Positions 13,451 to 25,165 of a stretch of 64,000 bases of DNA are shown here, piece by piece. Both the position numbers and the translations under genes were made by a program. Source of the stretch: Vespa crabro (lineage: Eukaryota > Arthropoda > Insecta > Hymenoptera > Vespidae). Numbering within the stretch: position 1 is the first letter of the stretch; every line of letters starts with the position of its first letter. The notes beneath the pieces were generated by a model. It worked only from the letters and a program-made list of their open reading frames with translations, ran no database searches and had not been told where the DNA came from. Location: positions 186,001 to 250,000 of the forward strand of contig NC_060970.1 in the NCBI RefSeq assembly GCF_910589235.1, given 5' to 3'.

Positions 13451-13723
13451 ATTTTGTGCTTCGAAATATTCAAACTAACCGGTAGGAATTTATGGGAGTG
13501 CTATTCGATCCAATGCGGCTGCTGTGCTTGGACATATTCCGACTTGACGAGGGTGAGTTACGCGAGTGACTCTAGAATCAATGCGGCTGTTGGATAGGGA
13601 AATATTCCGACAAGTAAATGGAAAATTATGAGTGTGCCCTCGGGCGCATGCGACTGTCAGATATAGAAATATTCCGACCAGTCGAGAGAAAGATTTCAGA
13701 GTTGAGTGTGAAATAATGCTGTC

Positions 13724-16700
13724 ATAATAAAATATCGTAATAAAGACATTAATAAAGATAACAATAGTAATAATAGTGATAATAAGAACAATAATAATAA
13801 CGATAATATGATAACAATAGTAACAATAATAACGAAAATAACGATTATAAGGATAATAACTGTAATAATAATAATATAAAGAATAACGATAAAAATAAAG
13901 ATAATTTTAATAGTAAATATTATAAAGACAATAATAACGAAATTACGGAAAATAAGTATCATAATCATAATAAAGTTAATAACGATAATAATGATAATGG
14001 CAATAATTACGTTAATAACGTTAATAAAAATATTAATAAAAATAATAATAATAAAAATAATAATAACGATATTAACGATATTACTCATAATAACGAAATA
14101 AACGATAATAATGATAATAATGACAAAAATTACCATTATAGTTATAATAACGATAATAACGTTGATAACAAAACTAATAATGACAATAATATTAATAAAA
14201 ACGACAATAAAGAAAGTAACTATAATGACGATAATTACGATAATAACGTTGAAACAATAATAATAACGATTATAATAATAGTAACGATTGTAACGACAAT
14301 AATAACGATAAAATCGATTATAACTATTATCACGAAAATAACGATTATAACAATAATAACGTTAATTACGATAATAATAATATTCATAACAATAAGAAAG
14401 TCAACAACGATAAAAACAATAATAGCGATAATAACTATAATAATGACAATAACGTAAGTAACGATAATAACGATAAAATGATTATGACAATAATAACGAT
14501 ATTAACGTTAACAACGATAATTAGAATAATAATAACATATTAACGATAAATCCATAATGACGATAATAAAGATAACAATGTTAATAACAATGAAAATGAC
14601 GATAATAATAAAAATAACGATTATAACCATAATAACTCTAATAACGGCAGTAATAAGAATAATAATAATAAGAAGAATTATGATAAGATTAATGACGAAA
14701 ATAACAATGTTAATTATGATAACGATATTAACGATATTTACGATAATAATGACCATAATAACAATAATAATGGTAATAAAGATAATGACGTTAATAACAA
14801 AAATAATAATCAAAATAATGATAATAATAAGGACAATAACGATAATAACGTTAATAACAATAATAACGATAATTACGATGGTAAGGTTAAAACGATAATA
14901 ATAACTATAATAATAATTGTACCGATAATAACGACAATAATAACGATAGAATCGATAATAACGATCAAAACGACAATAACGTTAATAACTATAATAAAAT
15001 AATAACGCTAATAACGTTAATAGCGATAATAATAAAGATAATTTTAATAGTAACGATAATAACGACGAGAATAATGAAATTAACGAAAATAAATATTATA
15101 ACCATAATAAAGTTAATAACGATAATATTGATAATAGCAATAATAACGTCAATAATGATAATAAAATAAGAATAAGTATAATTAAAATAATAATAGTTGA
15201 AGTAATAACGAAAATAACAATAATAATAAAAACAATAAGTATAATAATAATAATAATGATAATAATAATAATATGGATAATATCGATATAAATAATTATA
15301 ACGATATTAATGATAATAACGTTAAAACAAAAATAATAATGATAATAACAATAATAATAGCGACAATAGCGATAATAATAATAATAACAGTAATATCAAT
15401 AGTAATGGTAATAATGATTATAACTATAGAAACATTAATAACGAAAATAATAACATTACTAATAATAATAATTGTATCCATTATAATAACTATAATAATA
15501 ACGATAATAATAGTAATAATAATAATAATAATAACAATAATAACTATAATAACAATAATAAAGTTATTATTGGAAATAATAATAATAATAAAAATAACAA
15601 TAATGAATATAATACAGATAATCGCGATCGTAGTGATCATAATATTAATAATAGTGATAGTATGTATAATAACGATAATAACGATAACAAGGAAACAATG
15701 TTAATAACAATAATATTTAAAATAATAATAATAATTTTAATAATAATAATAATACTAAAAAAAATAATAGCAATTATAACGATAATAACTATAATAATAA
15801 TAATAATAATAATAACGATAATAACGATAATAACAATAATAATATCAATAATTTTATTGATAATAATAATTATAACTTTATTAATGATAAACATTATTGT
15901 AATAGTAATAGTAACAAAACAATAATAACAATAATAATAGTAATGGTAATAATAATAATAAAAATAATAATAATGAAATAATAATAATAAATATAATAAC
16001 AACAGTTACATAAATAATAATAATAATAATAAGGAAATTATTAAAATAGTAACAAAAATTATAATAATTATATTAATAAAACTAATAACTATAATAACAA
16101 TAATAATTGTAAAAATAATAGTAATCATAATTGCGATATTAACAATAATCACGATAATAATAATAAAAACAATAATAGTGATAATAATGACAATATCAGT
16201 AATAAGGGTAATGAAGATAATAATAACTAAACAAATAATAACGTTAAAATCGGTTATAATTATAATTAAAATGGTAATAATAATTATTATTGTAATAATA
16301 ATAATAGTAATAACGATAATAAAGATAATTATGATAATAACGATAATAACGGTAACAGTAATGATAATGATAATAACGTTAATTATGTAAAGAAATAATG
16401 TTAATAACAATAATAATAAGGATAATAAAAAAATGGTGATAATAATAATAATAACAATAAAAATTATTAATATATTTACGATAATAATCATAATAACTAG
16501 AATATTGAAATTATGATAATGACGATAATATTGTAAATGGCGACAATAATAGCAATAATAACGTTAATAACGATAGCAACGGTAATAAGCATAATAACGA
16601 TAATAATGTTCATAAAGATGATATTGACGATAATAATAATAGTAACGAAAATGTCCACAATAAAAGAGAAAATAACGATAATAACATGTATAACGATTAT

Positions 16701-16755
16701 AAGGATAATAACCATAATGAAGATAATAACGATAATAACGTTAAGACCGATTTTT
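13724..16755 (+). repeat. AATAACGAT microsatellite block with internal ~1.1-kb duplication
   Basis: The 3 kb between satellite array 1 and the 3' end of retrotransposon copy A is AATAACGAT-type repeat. It is not uniform. A landmark ATAATTTTAATAGTAA at 13901 recurs at 15039, offset 1138 bp, and the following ~120 bp match in order (GAAATTA, ATCATAATCATAATAAAG-like strings, GGCAATAATTACGTTAATAACG). A second pair near 14260 and 14895 shares a GATA(A/G)AATCGAT string. All long frames here (for example 13696-14136 and 15273-15704) are artefacts. Confidence 0.85.
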
Positions 16756-16898
16756 CTTGATGGTCTGAGAATGCCAATTTTTATGCATTAACGCAGGGAC
16801 CCTGCCAGCCAGAGGAACCCTTCACCATTCGGGTCCCCCATAAGTCCCTGGACTGTCGGGCTCACCGTTGGAATAGGCACTACCGACTAAGCTTCTAT

Positions 16899-17692
16899 CT
16901 AACAGAGTAGCATATTGAAACAATCCCGGCATCGACATGGGGCATTTCTTCGGGATGGCGCTAAAACATCAGGTCCTTTTACGGCATTCTCCCTTCGACT
17001 GTACGGCGCCGGAGCCTGGAGCAACGTTAAGGGCGCGTCTATTAGCCGCTCGTCTCCATCATTTTCTTCGCAAGATGGCCCTGACGTACCAGGCCACCTT
17101 ATTCCACACCTCTTGTCTTCGGAGAATTTTGTCGACATCGTTTTCTGACGAGAAGTCTCCGAGGTCCTGCTCAAAGGCGGGTCGTTCGACGCTCAAATGG
17201 GCACATTTGATGAACGTGTGGTGGACGCCTTCGACGGTCGAGTAACCATAGGTACAGTTGCTGTCTGCTACCTTCCTCATTTTTGCGAGATAGAAGAAGA
17301 ACAGGTCATGACTGTTAGGAATTGGGTGAGATAATAGTCGAACACCCCGCTGCCCGGTTTTGCCAGCTGTCTAGCCGAATGATGAGTCGGCAGTCCATCT
17401 GCATCTAGGCTCCTGTTCCCATCTGCTTTGCCAGGTCTAAATGCTACTAGACTTAGCGAGTCTTGATGCTTCCTCCATTCCTAAAACGGGCTTCTGCTGG
17501 TAGACGCATTGTCTCGCCAGGGCTAGTAGATCGATCGGGATTACTCCCGCGAGCACTAGCACCGCGGCCGCAGAGAACGTGCTGTAGGAGCAAGCGATTC
17601 GGAGATCGCCCCAATCCTCTGTACCTCGACTATGGGCTTGCGATATTTCTCGTGTTACAGCGACTCAGCCCAGAATTTCGCTCCGTATTGCA
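16899..17692 (-). pseudogene. Copy A: RT thumb and C-terminal Cys/His region
   Basis: This stretch follows the RT palm on the minus strand. Around 17059-17280 it reads as a peptide with C-x-Y-G followed by V-H-H-T-F-x-K-C. That matches the C-x2-C...H-x4-C motif found after the RT in R1-like elements, with the second cysteine replaced by glycine. Downstream is W-N-K-V-A-W-Y-V-R-A, the segment also seen in copies C and D. The frame then continues to a stop at 16899. The upstream part to 17692 is broken between frames. No function is retained. Confidence 0.7.
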
Positions 17693-18830
17693 TCACTGCT
17701 TCGGCAACGCGCAACAGTAGTCGCCTCCGGGGCCGATGACATTGGCCATGCGTGTGACAAGCGTGGCTACAAGTTTTGCCGGCTTGTCAGCAGCCCTAAT
17801 TATATGTTCTCCAACATTGAGACTGCTATCGTACATTATCCCTAAGTATTTGACAGCCGAAATGTTCTGGACAGTAGCGTCTCCTACATTGAAACTGCGC
17901 AAGTCGTTGTTGCGCTTCTTCATAAGTAGCACGATCTCAGTCTTCTGGTCTGCGAAAGACAGCCAGTGTTTTTTCATCCAGAAGATAATTCTGCGCAGGA
18001 CTAGATTGAACAGCAACCGTGTCTCCTCCGTGTCTCTCGTAGTTATGACAACTACAATGTCATCTGCGTACCCCACAATGAAAGAACTCACAGGGACTGC
18101 CATACGTATCATACCGTCGTAGAAAATATTATAGAAATCCGGTTCCAGTATGGAGCCCTGGGCTGCACCGCATGTCAACACTAAGCTTCTCGGACCATCG
18201 CCAGTATTGTATTCTAGGAAGCGCTCGTTCAGGTAATCCCCCAGTATTCGGAGTAGACAGCTAGGAACTCTGAAATAACGTTCGAGCGCTCCCTTTGACG
18301 AGTCCCACCTGACGGAGTAAAAGGCATTTCTCACGTCTTAGGTGGCTAGCAGACACATGGGCGAGATAGATGATTCCCTCGCTTCGACACTTTAGCGCCG
18401 TGACAACCTCCTGGCCTGCATGGATGGTGGAGAGGTCGGATCGAAATCCATACTGCCGAGCAGCAATATCGCACGCTGCCTTCAGAGGTGGCTGCAGCAG
18501 GAGATTGCCAGGAGATTGCCAGCCGTATCAAGCATATATATAGGCCTGTATGGCAATGTGGCATCTGCTGGACACTTGCCCTTCCTTATGAGCCTAGGTC
18601 TTCCTTTTTTCCAAAAGACGGGGAAGATGTCCTCCTTGAAGAACATGTTATACATATTTAGCAAGAGCTCAGGGTTATACTGCGCGACGGCTGTCATTCC
18701 TTCCGCTGGAAAGCCGTCCGTCTTGGAACTCTTTTGTTCCGCATGAAAGATGCGGACGTGAGTAGCTCTCCCTCCGTAAACTGTGGCGCTTCTGGGCTGC
18801 CAGAAGCAGACGGGCAAATCACTCTCTTCG
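17693..18830 (-). pseudogene. Copy A: reverse transcriptase domain
   Basis: The RT core is visible in two frames. The upstream piece (18482-18817) carries the RT N-terminal signature F-P-V-F-W-K-K-G...L-I-R-K-G-K...Y-R-P-I-Y-M-L-D-T-A-G-N-L. The downstream piece (17693-18334, 213 codons) has R-N-A-F-Y-S-V-R-W-D at its start, G-A-A-Q-G-S-I-L-E-P at residues 56-65 (canonical elements have GxxQGSxLGP), the catalytic box Y-A-D-D at residues 89-92, and K-T-E-I-V-L-L near 129. The YADD aspartates are intact, but the finger and palm segments are in different frames, so no single protein is made. The role in a living copy would be target-primed reverse transcription of element RNA. Confidence 0.85.
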
Positions 18831-19259
18831 GTTGTAAGGAGAATGGTGTATTAACGATATTCTCCAGTCTAGTATGCACGACCCCAGATTGCGAGTGATG
18901 ATCTGGTACCCTAATACCCATGGATTCTGGTCGATATCTAGGCCCAGCTCCTTCCAGCATCATCGTTGTCTGGCTTTGATGGTTCTATTCAGTAATTATT
19001 TGGCTGCTTGATACTGTGCGGCCAAGGAGGCAGCATCGAAATCGCGTCTCTTCGTTCATTCTACTATCCGGAGAGGACTTATTGCGAATATCTGCCATCT
19101 CGTACGTCCACAAGTACGCAGGACGCCACTGCCGTTTCGTGCTCGTCCTCTGCACTGCTATCATGCAAGCCTTTTGGATGTGCTTCATAGTTGCTGCAGT
19201 CAACATCCTTGCATGTAGAGTTGCTATAGTCTTATGGTTTCCATTTAATGGGATCTCCA
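18831..19259 (-). pseudogene. Copy A: linker between endonuclease and RT
   Basis: This minus-strand region joins the endonuclease to the RT and is broken by frameshifts. Near 18900-18960 it encodes a degraded N-P-W-linker motif (around Q-N-P-W in one frame), equivalent to the clearer L-C-L-D-V-E-K-N-P-W-G in copy B near 57930. Such a W/PWG segment precedes the RT in R1-like elements. Overlapping frames on the plus strand have no recognisable content. Confidence 0.5.
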
Positions 19260-19876
19260 ACCTTCATCTATGACTGAAGACAACCTATATCGATCAATTT
19301 ATATGATGTTCCACTTGGGGGGCGAGTTGAACTTGTCACAACTGGCCTCCTATCGGGTACGTCGAATAGGTTGTACTGATGATCGCTCTCAGTGTAATCT
19401 TCGATTACCCGCCAGTCTGCGAAAATTGCCACAAGGTGTTCGTTGCCTAGAGAAACGTCCAGGGTCGTCTCCCTATAACCAGGCCTACGGAAGGTTGAGG
19501 TCGAGCCTGTGTTGAGCACTGCTTGCTCCAGTCCCGACACCACCTCATTTCGTCTTCCTTTGGGGTCCGGCCTGGCCTCCCCCCATTCGAGAATTTGGCA
19601 TTGAAGTATCCAGTCACATTGAGATACCCTTGCATTTACCGCAGCGCATCTTCCAGGTCGACCAGTTTGTACTGGAAGTCATCTATCCAGTCGTTCGTGG
19701 TGAGATATACGCTGACACATGTCATCGAGGTATGTCTCACCGAAACTTATCCGCGACCGGCTCCATGATCCGACACATGTATCTGTCAGGGATCTGGGAT
19801 CCAGATAGCCGCCGTGCCCATTTCGTCGGCGTACCAACCTACTCCTGCTCTGTTCTGGAACTGTTGGTTGATTAGA
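19260..19876 (-). pseudogene. Copy A: APE-like endonuclease domain
   Basis: The endonuclease of non-LTR elements nicks the target DNA to prime reverse transcription. Here it is split over two frames. One (19447-19635) has G-Y-F-N-A-K, where active relatives have G-D-F-N-A-K, so a probable catalytic aspartate is lost. The other (19268-19543) has E-T-T-L-D-V-S-L, W-R-V-I-E and the diagnostic S-D-H near the end. The corresponding copy B frame keeps these blocks in one ORF, which confirms the alignment. Confidence 0.8.
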
Positions 19877-21677
19877 ACAATATAAATTTTTTCTCAGATC
19901 GGTGCAGAGTTAGAAGGTGGTGAGCCGTTCTGCTCCTATTGACGTTACCGTACAGTACACTGATCCATTTTTCTTGTGTGCAGTTGCAAGGGCCTCCTAG
20001 CAGGTATTGCACGCCCTTAATCCGGCCAGGTGTTTCTTGGGATCAGAAACGTTAATGGAGCACAAAAAGTTAGTGGGCTATTTGTCCTTACAGTCTTTGA
20101 TCTGGTGCCCTTGCCGCCGTGGAAATATCAAAACTTAATTCGATCGGGGCCTTGCAAGAGGCACTATGTTTGCCAAAGTCGAGGCAAGAGTAGCAACGTC
20201 TTACTTCTGCTCCTCTCCTAACTTTGCAACAGACATTGCCAACCAGCACTCGGCCGGCCTTCACAAGCTACGCAGCAGCTTCCTCTTATATTTTGACGTG
20301 GGACAGGTGTTGCTGTCTCGAGTTGGAGTACGTCATTTTAACTTTGATTTTCTCCGCGTAGGCTGGGAGGTTCCTCATTAGTGCCTTCTCGACTTCTACC
20401 ACCGATGTGCAGCAATCGCTGTCCCGTATCTCCAGCGTAGCTCTGGCGAACAGTTCCGTGATTTTTCTCGTTTCTCTTACTCCTTTCCTCAGGGATTATC
20501 TGAATGAGTCCCTAATCTCCGTAGTGGTCTTCTTGAGTTCGAGGAGAATCTCTCCCGTTCTGGTCTGCCGGATCGATCTAAGATCTACCTCTGCAGCGCT
20601 AGTCTTGAGGATCTGGAGAATAAGTCCGACTATGTCTGTTTAGTTTTACCTTGCGCAGGTTTCAGGAGGTTAGCGTCCGGTTTCGTTCTCTTTCTCGGCT
20701 GGTCCTCTGATATGCTCGGCTTCTTTATTCCTGCGTTAGGAGTCTTGTAGCCTTCTTCACAGTTATTTCCCTCTTTCTCGTCTTCTTGACGACCTCCGTA
20801 TACTTGGTGCCTTCGGCCGTCATCGCCTCTTGCCTTGGTCTTTTGAAGCTTTCTTCAGGCAAATGCGGCGGGCTTGTGGCTACTCCCTTAACTGCGCCAG
20901 AATTTGTTACAGAGTTTGCCCATGTGCTCTGAGAGACCCGAACGAAGGTACACGATCCCTTATTGATCTTTGTTCAAAATTTATACACCATCTCGCGGAT
21001 GTCAATGATCTTCTGTAGTTCTGGGATCTCTTGCTATGTCGCAATGTTTATGTTCGGCTGTCTAGAAATAGCTGCACTCATATTGACTAGGTGGAGTTTC
21101 GATAGAACGAATTTCTCTATCTCTCGAACTTGTTGTGTCCCCTTCGCAGGCTGGATATGTGACATCAAGCCGGAGAGTCGCATAATCCCAAAGGCCCTGG
21201 CAGCCCATTGCCACTCTTCCAAGAGGCTTTCTTCACATCATACCCATCCTGCCGCTTTAGACACACCGCAAGCCAGTTCGCCTACCTGTGGTGCTCTTCC
21301 TGATGCATTATCCAAAGCTGGAGCCAGATTTCCTACGCCAAGCTCCAGGCAGTTGCTGGTTGACGACGGTAGGTTGCCTGCCCCACAACCACCTGACACC
21401 ACCGAGGCGTGGATGTACCTTCCACGCTCTATCTTGCGTTTCGCTGTATTATCCGTGATGAGAATTTAATTGAGGCAAGCATCCCAAAGGAAAGGAAAGG
21501 TTGGGAAGGAAGCTTGAGAGGAATAGAAAGGATAGAAAAAGATATAACAGAAGAACAAAGAACGGAAAAACCGTACAAGGACATTCACACAACATTCACA
21601 CAGTCCCTTTTATTCGTCTCTTTCGACAAGTAAGGATTTCTGTGGGCATATTCTTCTTCGCGCTACCTACAGTGGGG
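19877..21677 (-). pseudogene. Copy A: 5' region and gag (ORF1) remnant
   Basis: Minus-strand gag with no intact ORF. Near 20130-20200 one frame reads C-Y-S-C-L-D-F-G-K-H-S-A-S-C, a nucleic-acid-binding knuckle. Its histidine is one residue later than the canonical C-x2-C-x4-H-x4-C spacing seen in copy B. The next knuckle has lost its cysteines and carries a stop and a 1-nt shift. Further upstream (21034-21222) there is an open 62-codon piece of gag N-terminal type with no recognisable motif. The outermost part (about 21478-21677) is strongly pyrimidine-rich on the minus strand and probably 5' UTR. Confidence 0.65.
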
Positions 21678-21962
21678 AACGATAATAACAATAATAATAT
21701 CGATAATGATAATAATAAGAGTCATAATAATTATAATAATAATAACGATAATAACGATAATAATAATATCAATAACAACGAAAATCACAATAATGAAGGT
21801 TATAACGATAATAACGATTATAATAATTATTATGATAATAACGATAATTATAAGATCAACGATTGCTACGATAATAATGATATTAACGATAATAACCATA
21901 TTAATGACAATAATAACGATAAACACAGTAATTATAATAATAAGAATTAAAAAGATAATAAC

Positions 21963-22014
<52 letters not shown>

Positions 22015-22128
22015 TCAAAAATAACGATAATTACGATTATAAGTATAATAATGATAATAACCATAATAACGATAATAACGATAATAACGATAATAATTTT
22101 AATAACGTTAATATTAATAGTAAAATAG
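21678..22128 (+). repeat. AATAACGAT microsatellite between copy A and satellite array 2
   Basis: About 450 bp of AATAACGAT-type repeat in the same orientation as on the other side of copy A. It includes a pure (AAT)n run at about 21964-22013. This is consistent with copy A having inserted into a pre-existing microsatellite. Confidence 0.9.
21964..22013 (+). repeat. Pure (AAT)n tract
   Basis: An uninterrupted run of about 17 AAT triplets inside otherwise degenerate 9-bp repeat. Confidence 0.9.
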
Positions 22129-25019
22129 AGGGATTGTTTCCTGATCCGAAACTCCGATTGGATCGAGAGGAACTCGCATAATTATTCATCGCCAAGTCGG
22201 AATATTTTCAAATCCGACACTCGCATTGGTTCTCACTCGCATAAATTTTCCTCGACCATTCGGAATATTTTTTTGTCCGACTGTTGCTTTGGTTTGAGAA
22301 GCACTCGCATAAATTTCCCTCGATTATTCGGAGTATTTCCAAGTACGGAAGTCACATTTGTTCGAGGGCCACTCTCATCACGTTTCCTAGAATTGTGAGA
22401 AAGTGTCTAAATCCGACAGTCAAATTGGTTCGAGTAGCTTACTCATATCTTTCCCTGAACTAATCGGTTTTTTCCAAGTTCGAATGTCGCATTCTATCGA
22501 TAGACACTCGTATAACTATCTCTTGACTAGTCGGAATATTTCCAATTCCGATAGCCGCATTTGTTCGATTGGCACTCCTTTAAATTTGCCACGAATATTG
22601 GGAATGTTTCTAGGACCGACAATCATATTCATTCGAGATGCACTCGTGTAACTATCCCTGTACTAGCCCGAATTATTCAAGTTCGATAGTTGCTTTGGAT
22701 CGACTAGCACTCTTATAACATTCTTTGGACCAGTCGGAATATTAATAGGTCCGACAGCAGCATTGGTTCGAGTGGGACTCGCACAATTTAACCTCGTCTT
22801 GTTGGAATATTCCAAGTCGCACAATCGTATTCGTCCGGGAGGCACCCGCATAAATTATCCTCTATGAGTCGTAATATTTTCAAGTCCGACAGTCTTAATG
22901 TTTCGAGAAGCACTCGTATAGCTTTCCCACGAACTGTCGATATATTTCCAAGTTCGGCAGCCGCTTATGTTCCAGAGTCTCTCGCATAAACTACTCTCGA
23001 CTAGTCGGTATTTTTCCAAGTCCTTCAGCCGTATTGGTATGAGAAACATTCGCGTAAATTTCCCTTGACTAGTTGCAATATATTTAAGTCCGACAGTTGC
23101 ATTGATTTCCAAGCCACTCGCATAAATCTACATCGACTATTCGGAAAACATCCAATTCCGAATGTCGCTTTGGTTAGAGTGGATCTCGCATAACTTTACC
23201 CCGACTGGTTGGAATTTTTCAAAGCCCGCCAGCCGTATTTGATCGAGAGGCACTCGCATAACATTCATTCTACTAGTCGGAATATTCCTTACTTTGACAG
23301 CCGCATTGGTTCGAAATGCACTCACTTATACATCCTTCGAATAGTCAGATTATTTCTAAGTCCGACACCCACATTGGTTCGAGAAGCACTCGCTTAAATT
23401 TCTTTCGACTAGTCGGGAGGTTTAAGAACCAGAAAGCCGCAATTTTTTGAAACGCACCCGAATAACATTCCCTCCACTAGTCGTTATATCTCGATATCTG
23501 GCAGCCGCATGGGATCGAGACCCACTCGCATAACTCTCCCTTATCTAATCGTAATATTTCCAAGCCCGAATGCCGCATTGATTCAAGAGACACTCGTATA
23601 TCTTTACCCCGACTAGTAGGAATATTTCAATGTCCGACAGCTGCATTTGTTCGAGAGGCTTTCGCATAACATACACTCGACAATTCGGAATATTTTTTAT
23701 TTCACCAGCCACATTGGTCCGAAATGCACTCGCATAACTATATCTCGACTATTCAGACAATTTCCAAATGTGATAGCCACATTGGTTTGAGTGGCACTCC
23801 CATAAATTTCCTTCAACCAATCCGAATATTTCCAAGTCTGTCAATCGCATTGTAACACAAATCATTCGCATAACATTTCCTTGACTAGTCCTAATATTTC
23901 GAAGTCCGACAACCTCATTGATACCAGAGTCACTTGCATAACTTACCCTAACAAGTCGGAATATATCCAAGTCCATTGGTTTCAGAGGAAATCGCATTTC
24001 TTTCTCCTGAATATTCGGATTATTTCCAATTAAGACTGTCACAATTGGTCGGGAGTCACCTGCATATTTTTCACTCGACTAGTCGGAGAATTTCCAAGTT
24101 CGTCAGACGCATTAGTTCGAGAGTCTCTCGCAAAACGTTCCGTCGACTTGTAGGAATATTTCCAATTCCGATAGTTGCATAGGATCCAGAGTTACTCGCA
24201 TAACATTCCACTGACCAGTTATTTCCAAGTCAGACTGCCGCATTGGTTCACAAGTTATATGCATAACCTCGTTCAAAAACGCTGGAAATTTCCAAGTTAG
24301 AATGCCGTACCGGTTCGATAGTTACTCGCATAATTTTCCAACAACTAGGAATATTGTTATGAACGACGGCCGAATTGGTTCGATAGGCACACGCATTACT
24401 ATGCCTTGACTAGTCGGAATATTTCGAAGTCTGACAGCCGCATTGTTTCGGTAGACACCCGCATAACTTTCTCTCGTCTGTTCCGAATATTACCAAGTCC
24501 GACAGTCGCTTTGTTTAGAGTGGAAGTCGCATAACATAACCTCGCCTATACGGAATAATTTCATGCCCGACGGTCGCATTGGTTCATATTTCACTCACAT
24601 TGCTCCCTCGTCAAGCTGAAGTATTTCCAAGTTCGACAGTCGAATTGGACCGACAGGCACTCACTTAACTTTTCCTCGACACTCGGAGTATTTCAATTCC
24701 GACAGTCGCTTTGGTTATAAAGTGACTCGCATAACTTTCCCTCCACTAGTCGGAAAGTTTCCAAGACCGACAGACGCATTGGATCTAGTGGCTCTTACAT
24801 AACATTCCCTCGTCTATTTGGAATATTTGCAAGTCCTGTATCAGAATTGATTTGTGAGGCGCAAGCATAACATTCCCCCGACTAGTTGCAATATTTCCAA
24901 GTCTGGTATTCGCATTGGTTTCAGAGGCACTCGCATAGCTTTCTCTCGTCTAGTCGGAATTCTTCCAAGCCAGGAAGTCGCATTGCTTCGAGAAGAACTC
25001 ACCTAACTTTCCCTCGAAT

Positions 25020-25165
25020 AGTAGTAATTTATCCAAGCTCGTCATTCGGATGGGATCAAAGGTAACCCGCAAAACTTTCCCTCGTCCAGTAGTAAAATTT
25101 CCAAGCTCGTCATTCGGATTGGATTAAAAGTCACTTTCATAACTTTCTCTCTTGTAATCAGGATT
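25020..25165 (-). repeat. Recent single-monomer duplication in satellite array 2
   Basis: Two adjacent monomers share the private string CCAAGCTCGTCATTCGGAT at 25033 and 25101, exactly 68 bp apart, plus AGTAGTAA just upstream. This is far closer to each other than to neighbouring monomers. Confidence 0.65.

Larger units (their letters stand above)
4157..13723 (+). repeat. 68-bp satellite array 1 (+ orientation, ~140 monomers)
   Basis: Successive GTTATG/GTAATG landmarks at 4335, 4403 and 4471 are exactly 68 bp apart, and the motif series recurs to 13723. Within each monomer, in order, are GTTATGCGAGTGCCTCTCGA, ACCAATGCGACTGTCGGA, CTTGGAAATATTCCGA, CTAGTCGAGGGAAA. Each consensus monomer has about six or seven CpGs and a perfect 10-bp palindrome CGACTAGTCG. 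Monomers are substantially diverged by eye, so the array is old, with some locally homogenised stretches. The first and last monomers both break near the ACTGTC position. Short open frames inside (for example at 10199-11183 and 12544-12887) are satellite artefacts with no recognisable domain. Confidence 0.95.
16756..21677 (-). mobile_element. R1-type non-LTR retrotransposon copy A, near full length, inactive
   Basis: About 4.9 kb, a usual length for an R1-clade element. Reading the minus strand from 21677 it holds a 5' leader and gag, CCHC-type knuckles near 20100-20200, an APE-like endonuclease (19260-19870), a linker, a reverse transcriptase (17693-18830), and a C-terminal cysteine/histidine region ending near 16900. 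The 3' UTR ends against the microsatellite at about 16756 with a short A-rich tail (T run at 16751-16755 on +). Both flanks are AATAACGAT repeat, so a target-site duplication cannot be recognised. Frameshifts and stops break every ORF. The domain order and the sequence style (RNAF...V.WD, GYADD, KTE.VLL, DPWG-like linker) fit R1. A sister lineage such as LOA is the main alternative. Confidence 0.85.

Noticed and set aside
4157..13723. Regularly spaced repeats considered as a CRISPR array
   Set aside because: Repeats are contiguous with no unique spacers, the unit is 68 bp and diverged, and the context is eukaryotic.
4157..13723. Match of the satellite dyad to a CENP-B box
   Set aside because: The required TTCG..GGAA..CGGG pattern is not present; the GGAAATATTCC and CGACTAGTCG motifs do not fit it.
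17463..17720. Plus-strand open frames inside the retrotransposon copies (for example 17463, 18420, 20963, 60575, 60873)
   Set aside because: They are antisense to recognised gag, endonuclease and RT segments and show no family motifs of their own.
16756..21677. Target-site duplication for copy A
   Set aside because: Both flanks are low-complexity AATAACGAT repeat, so short direct matches occur by chance and none can be assigned.
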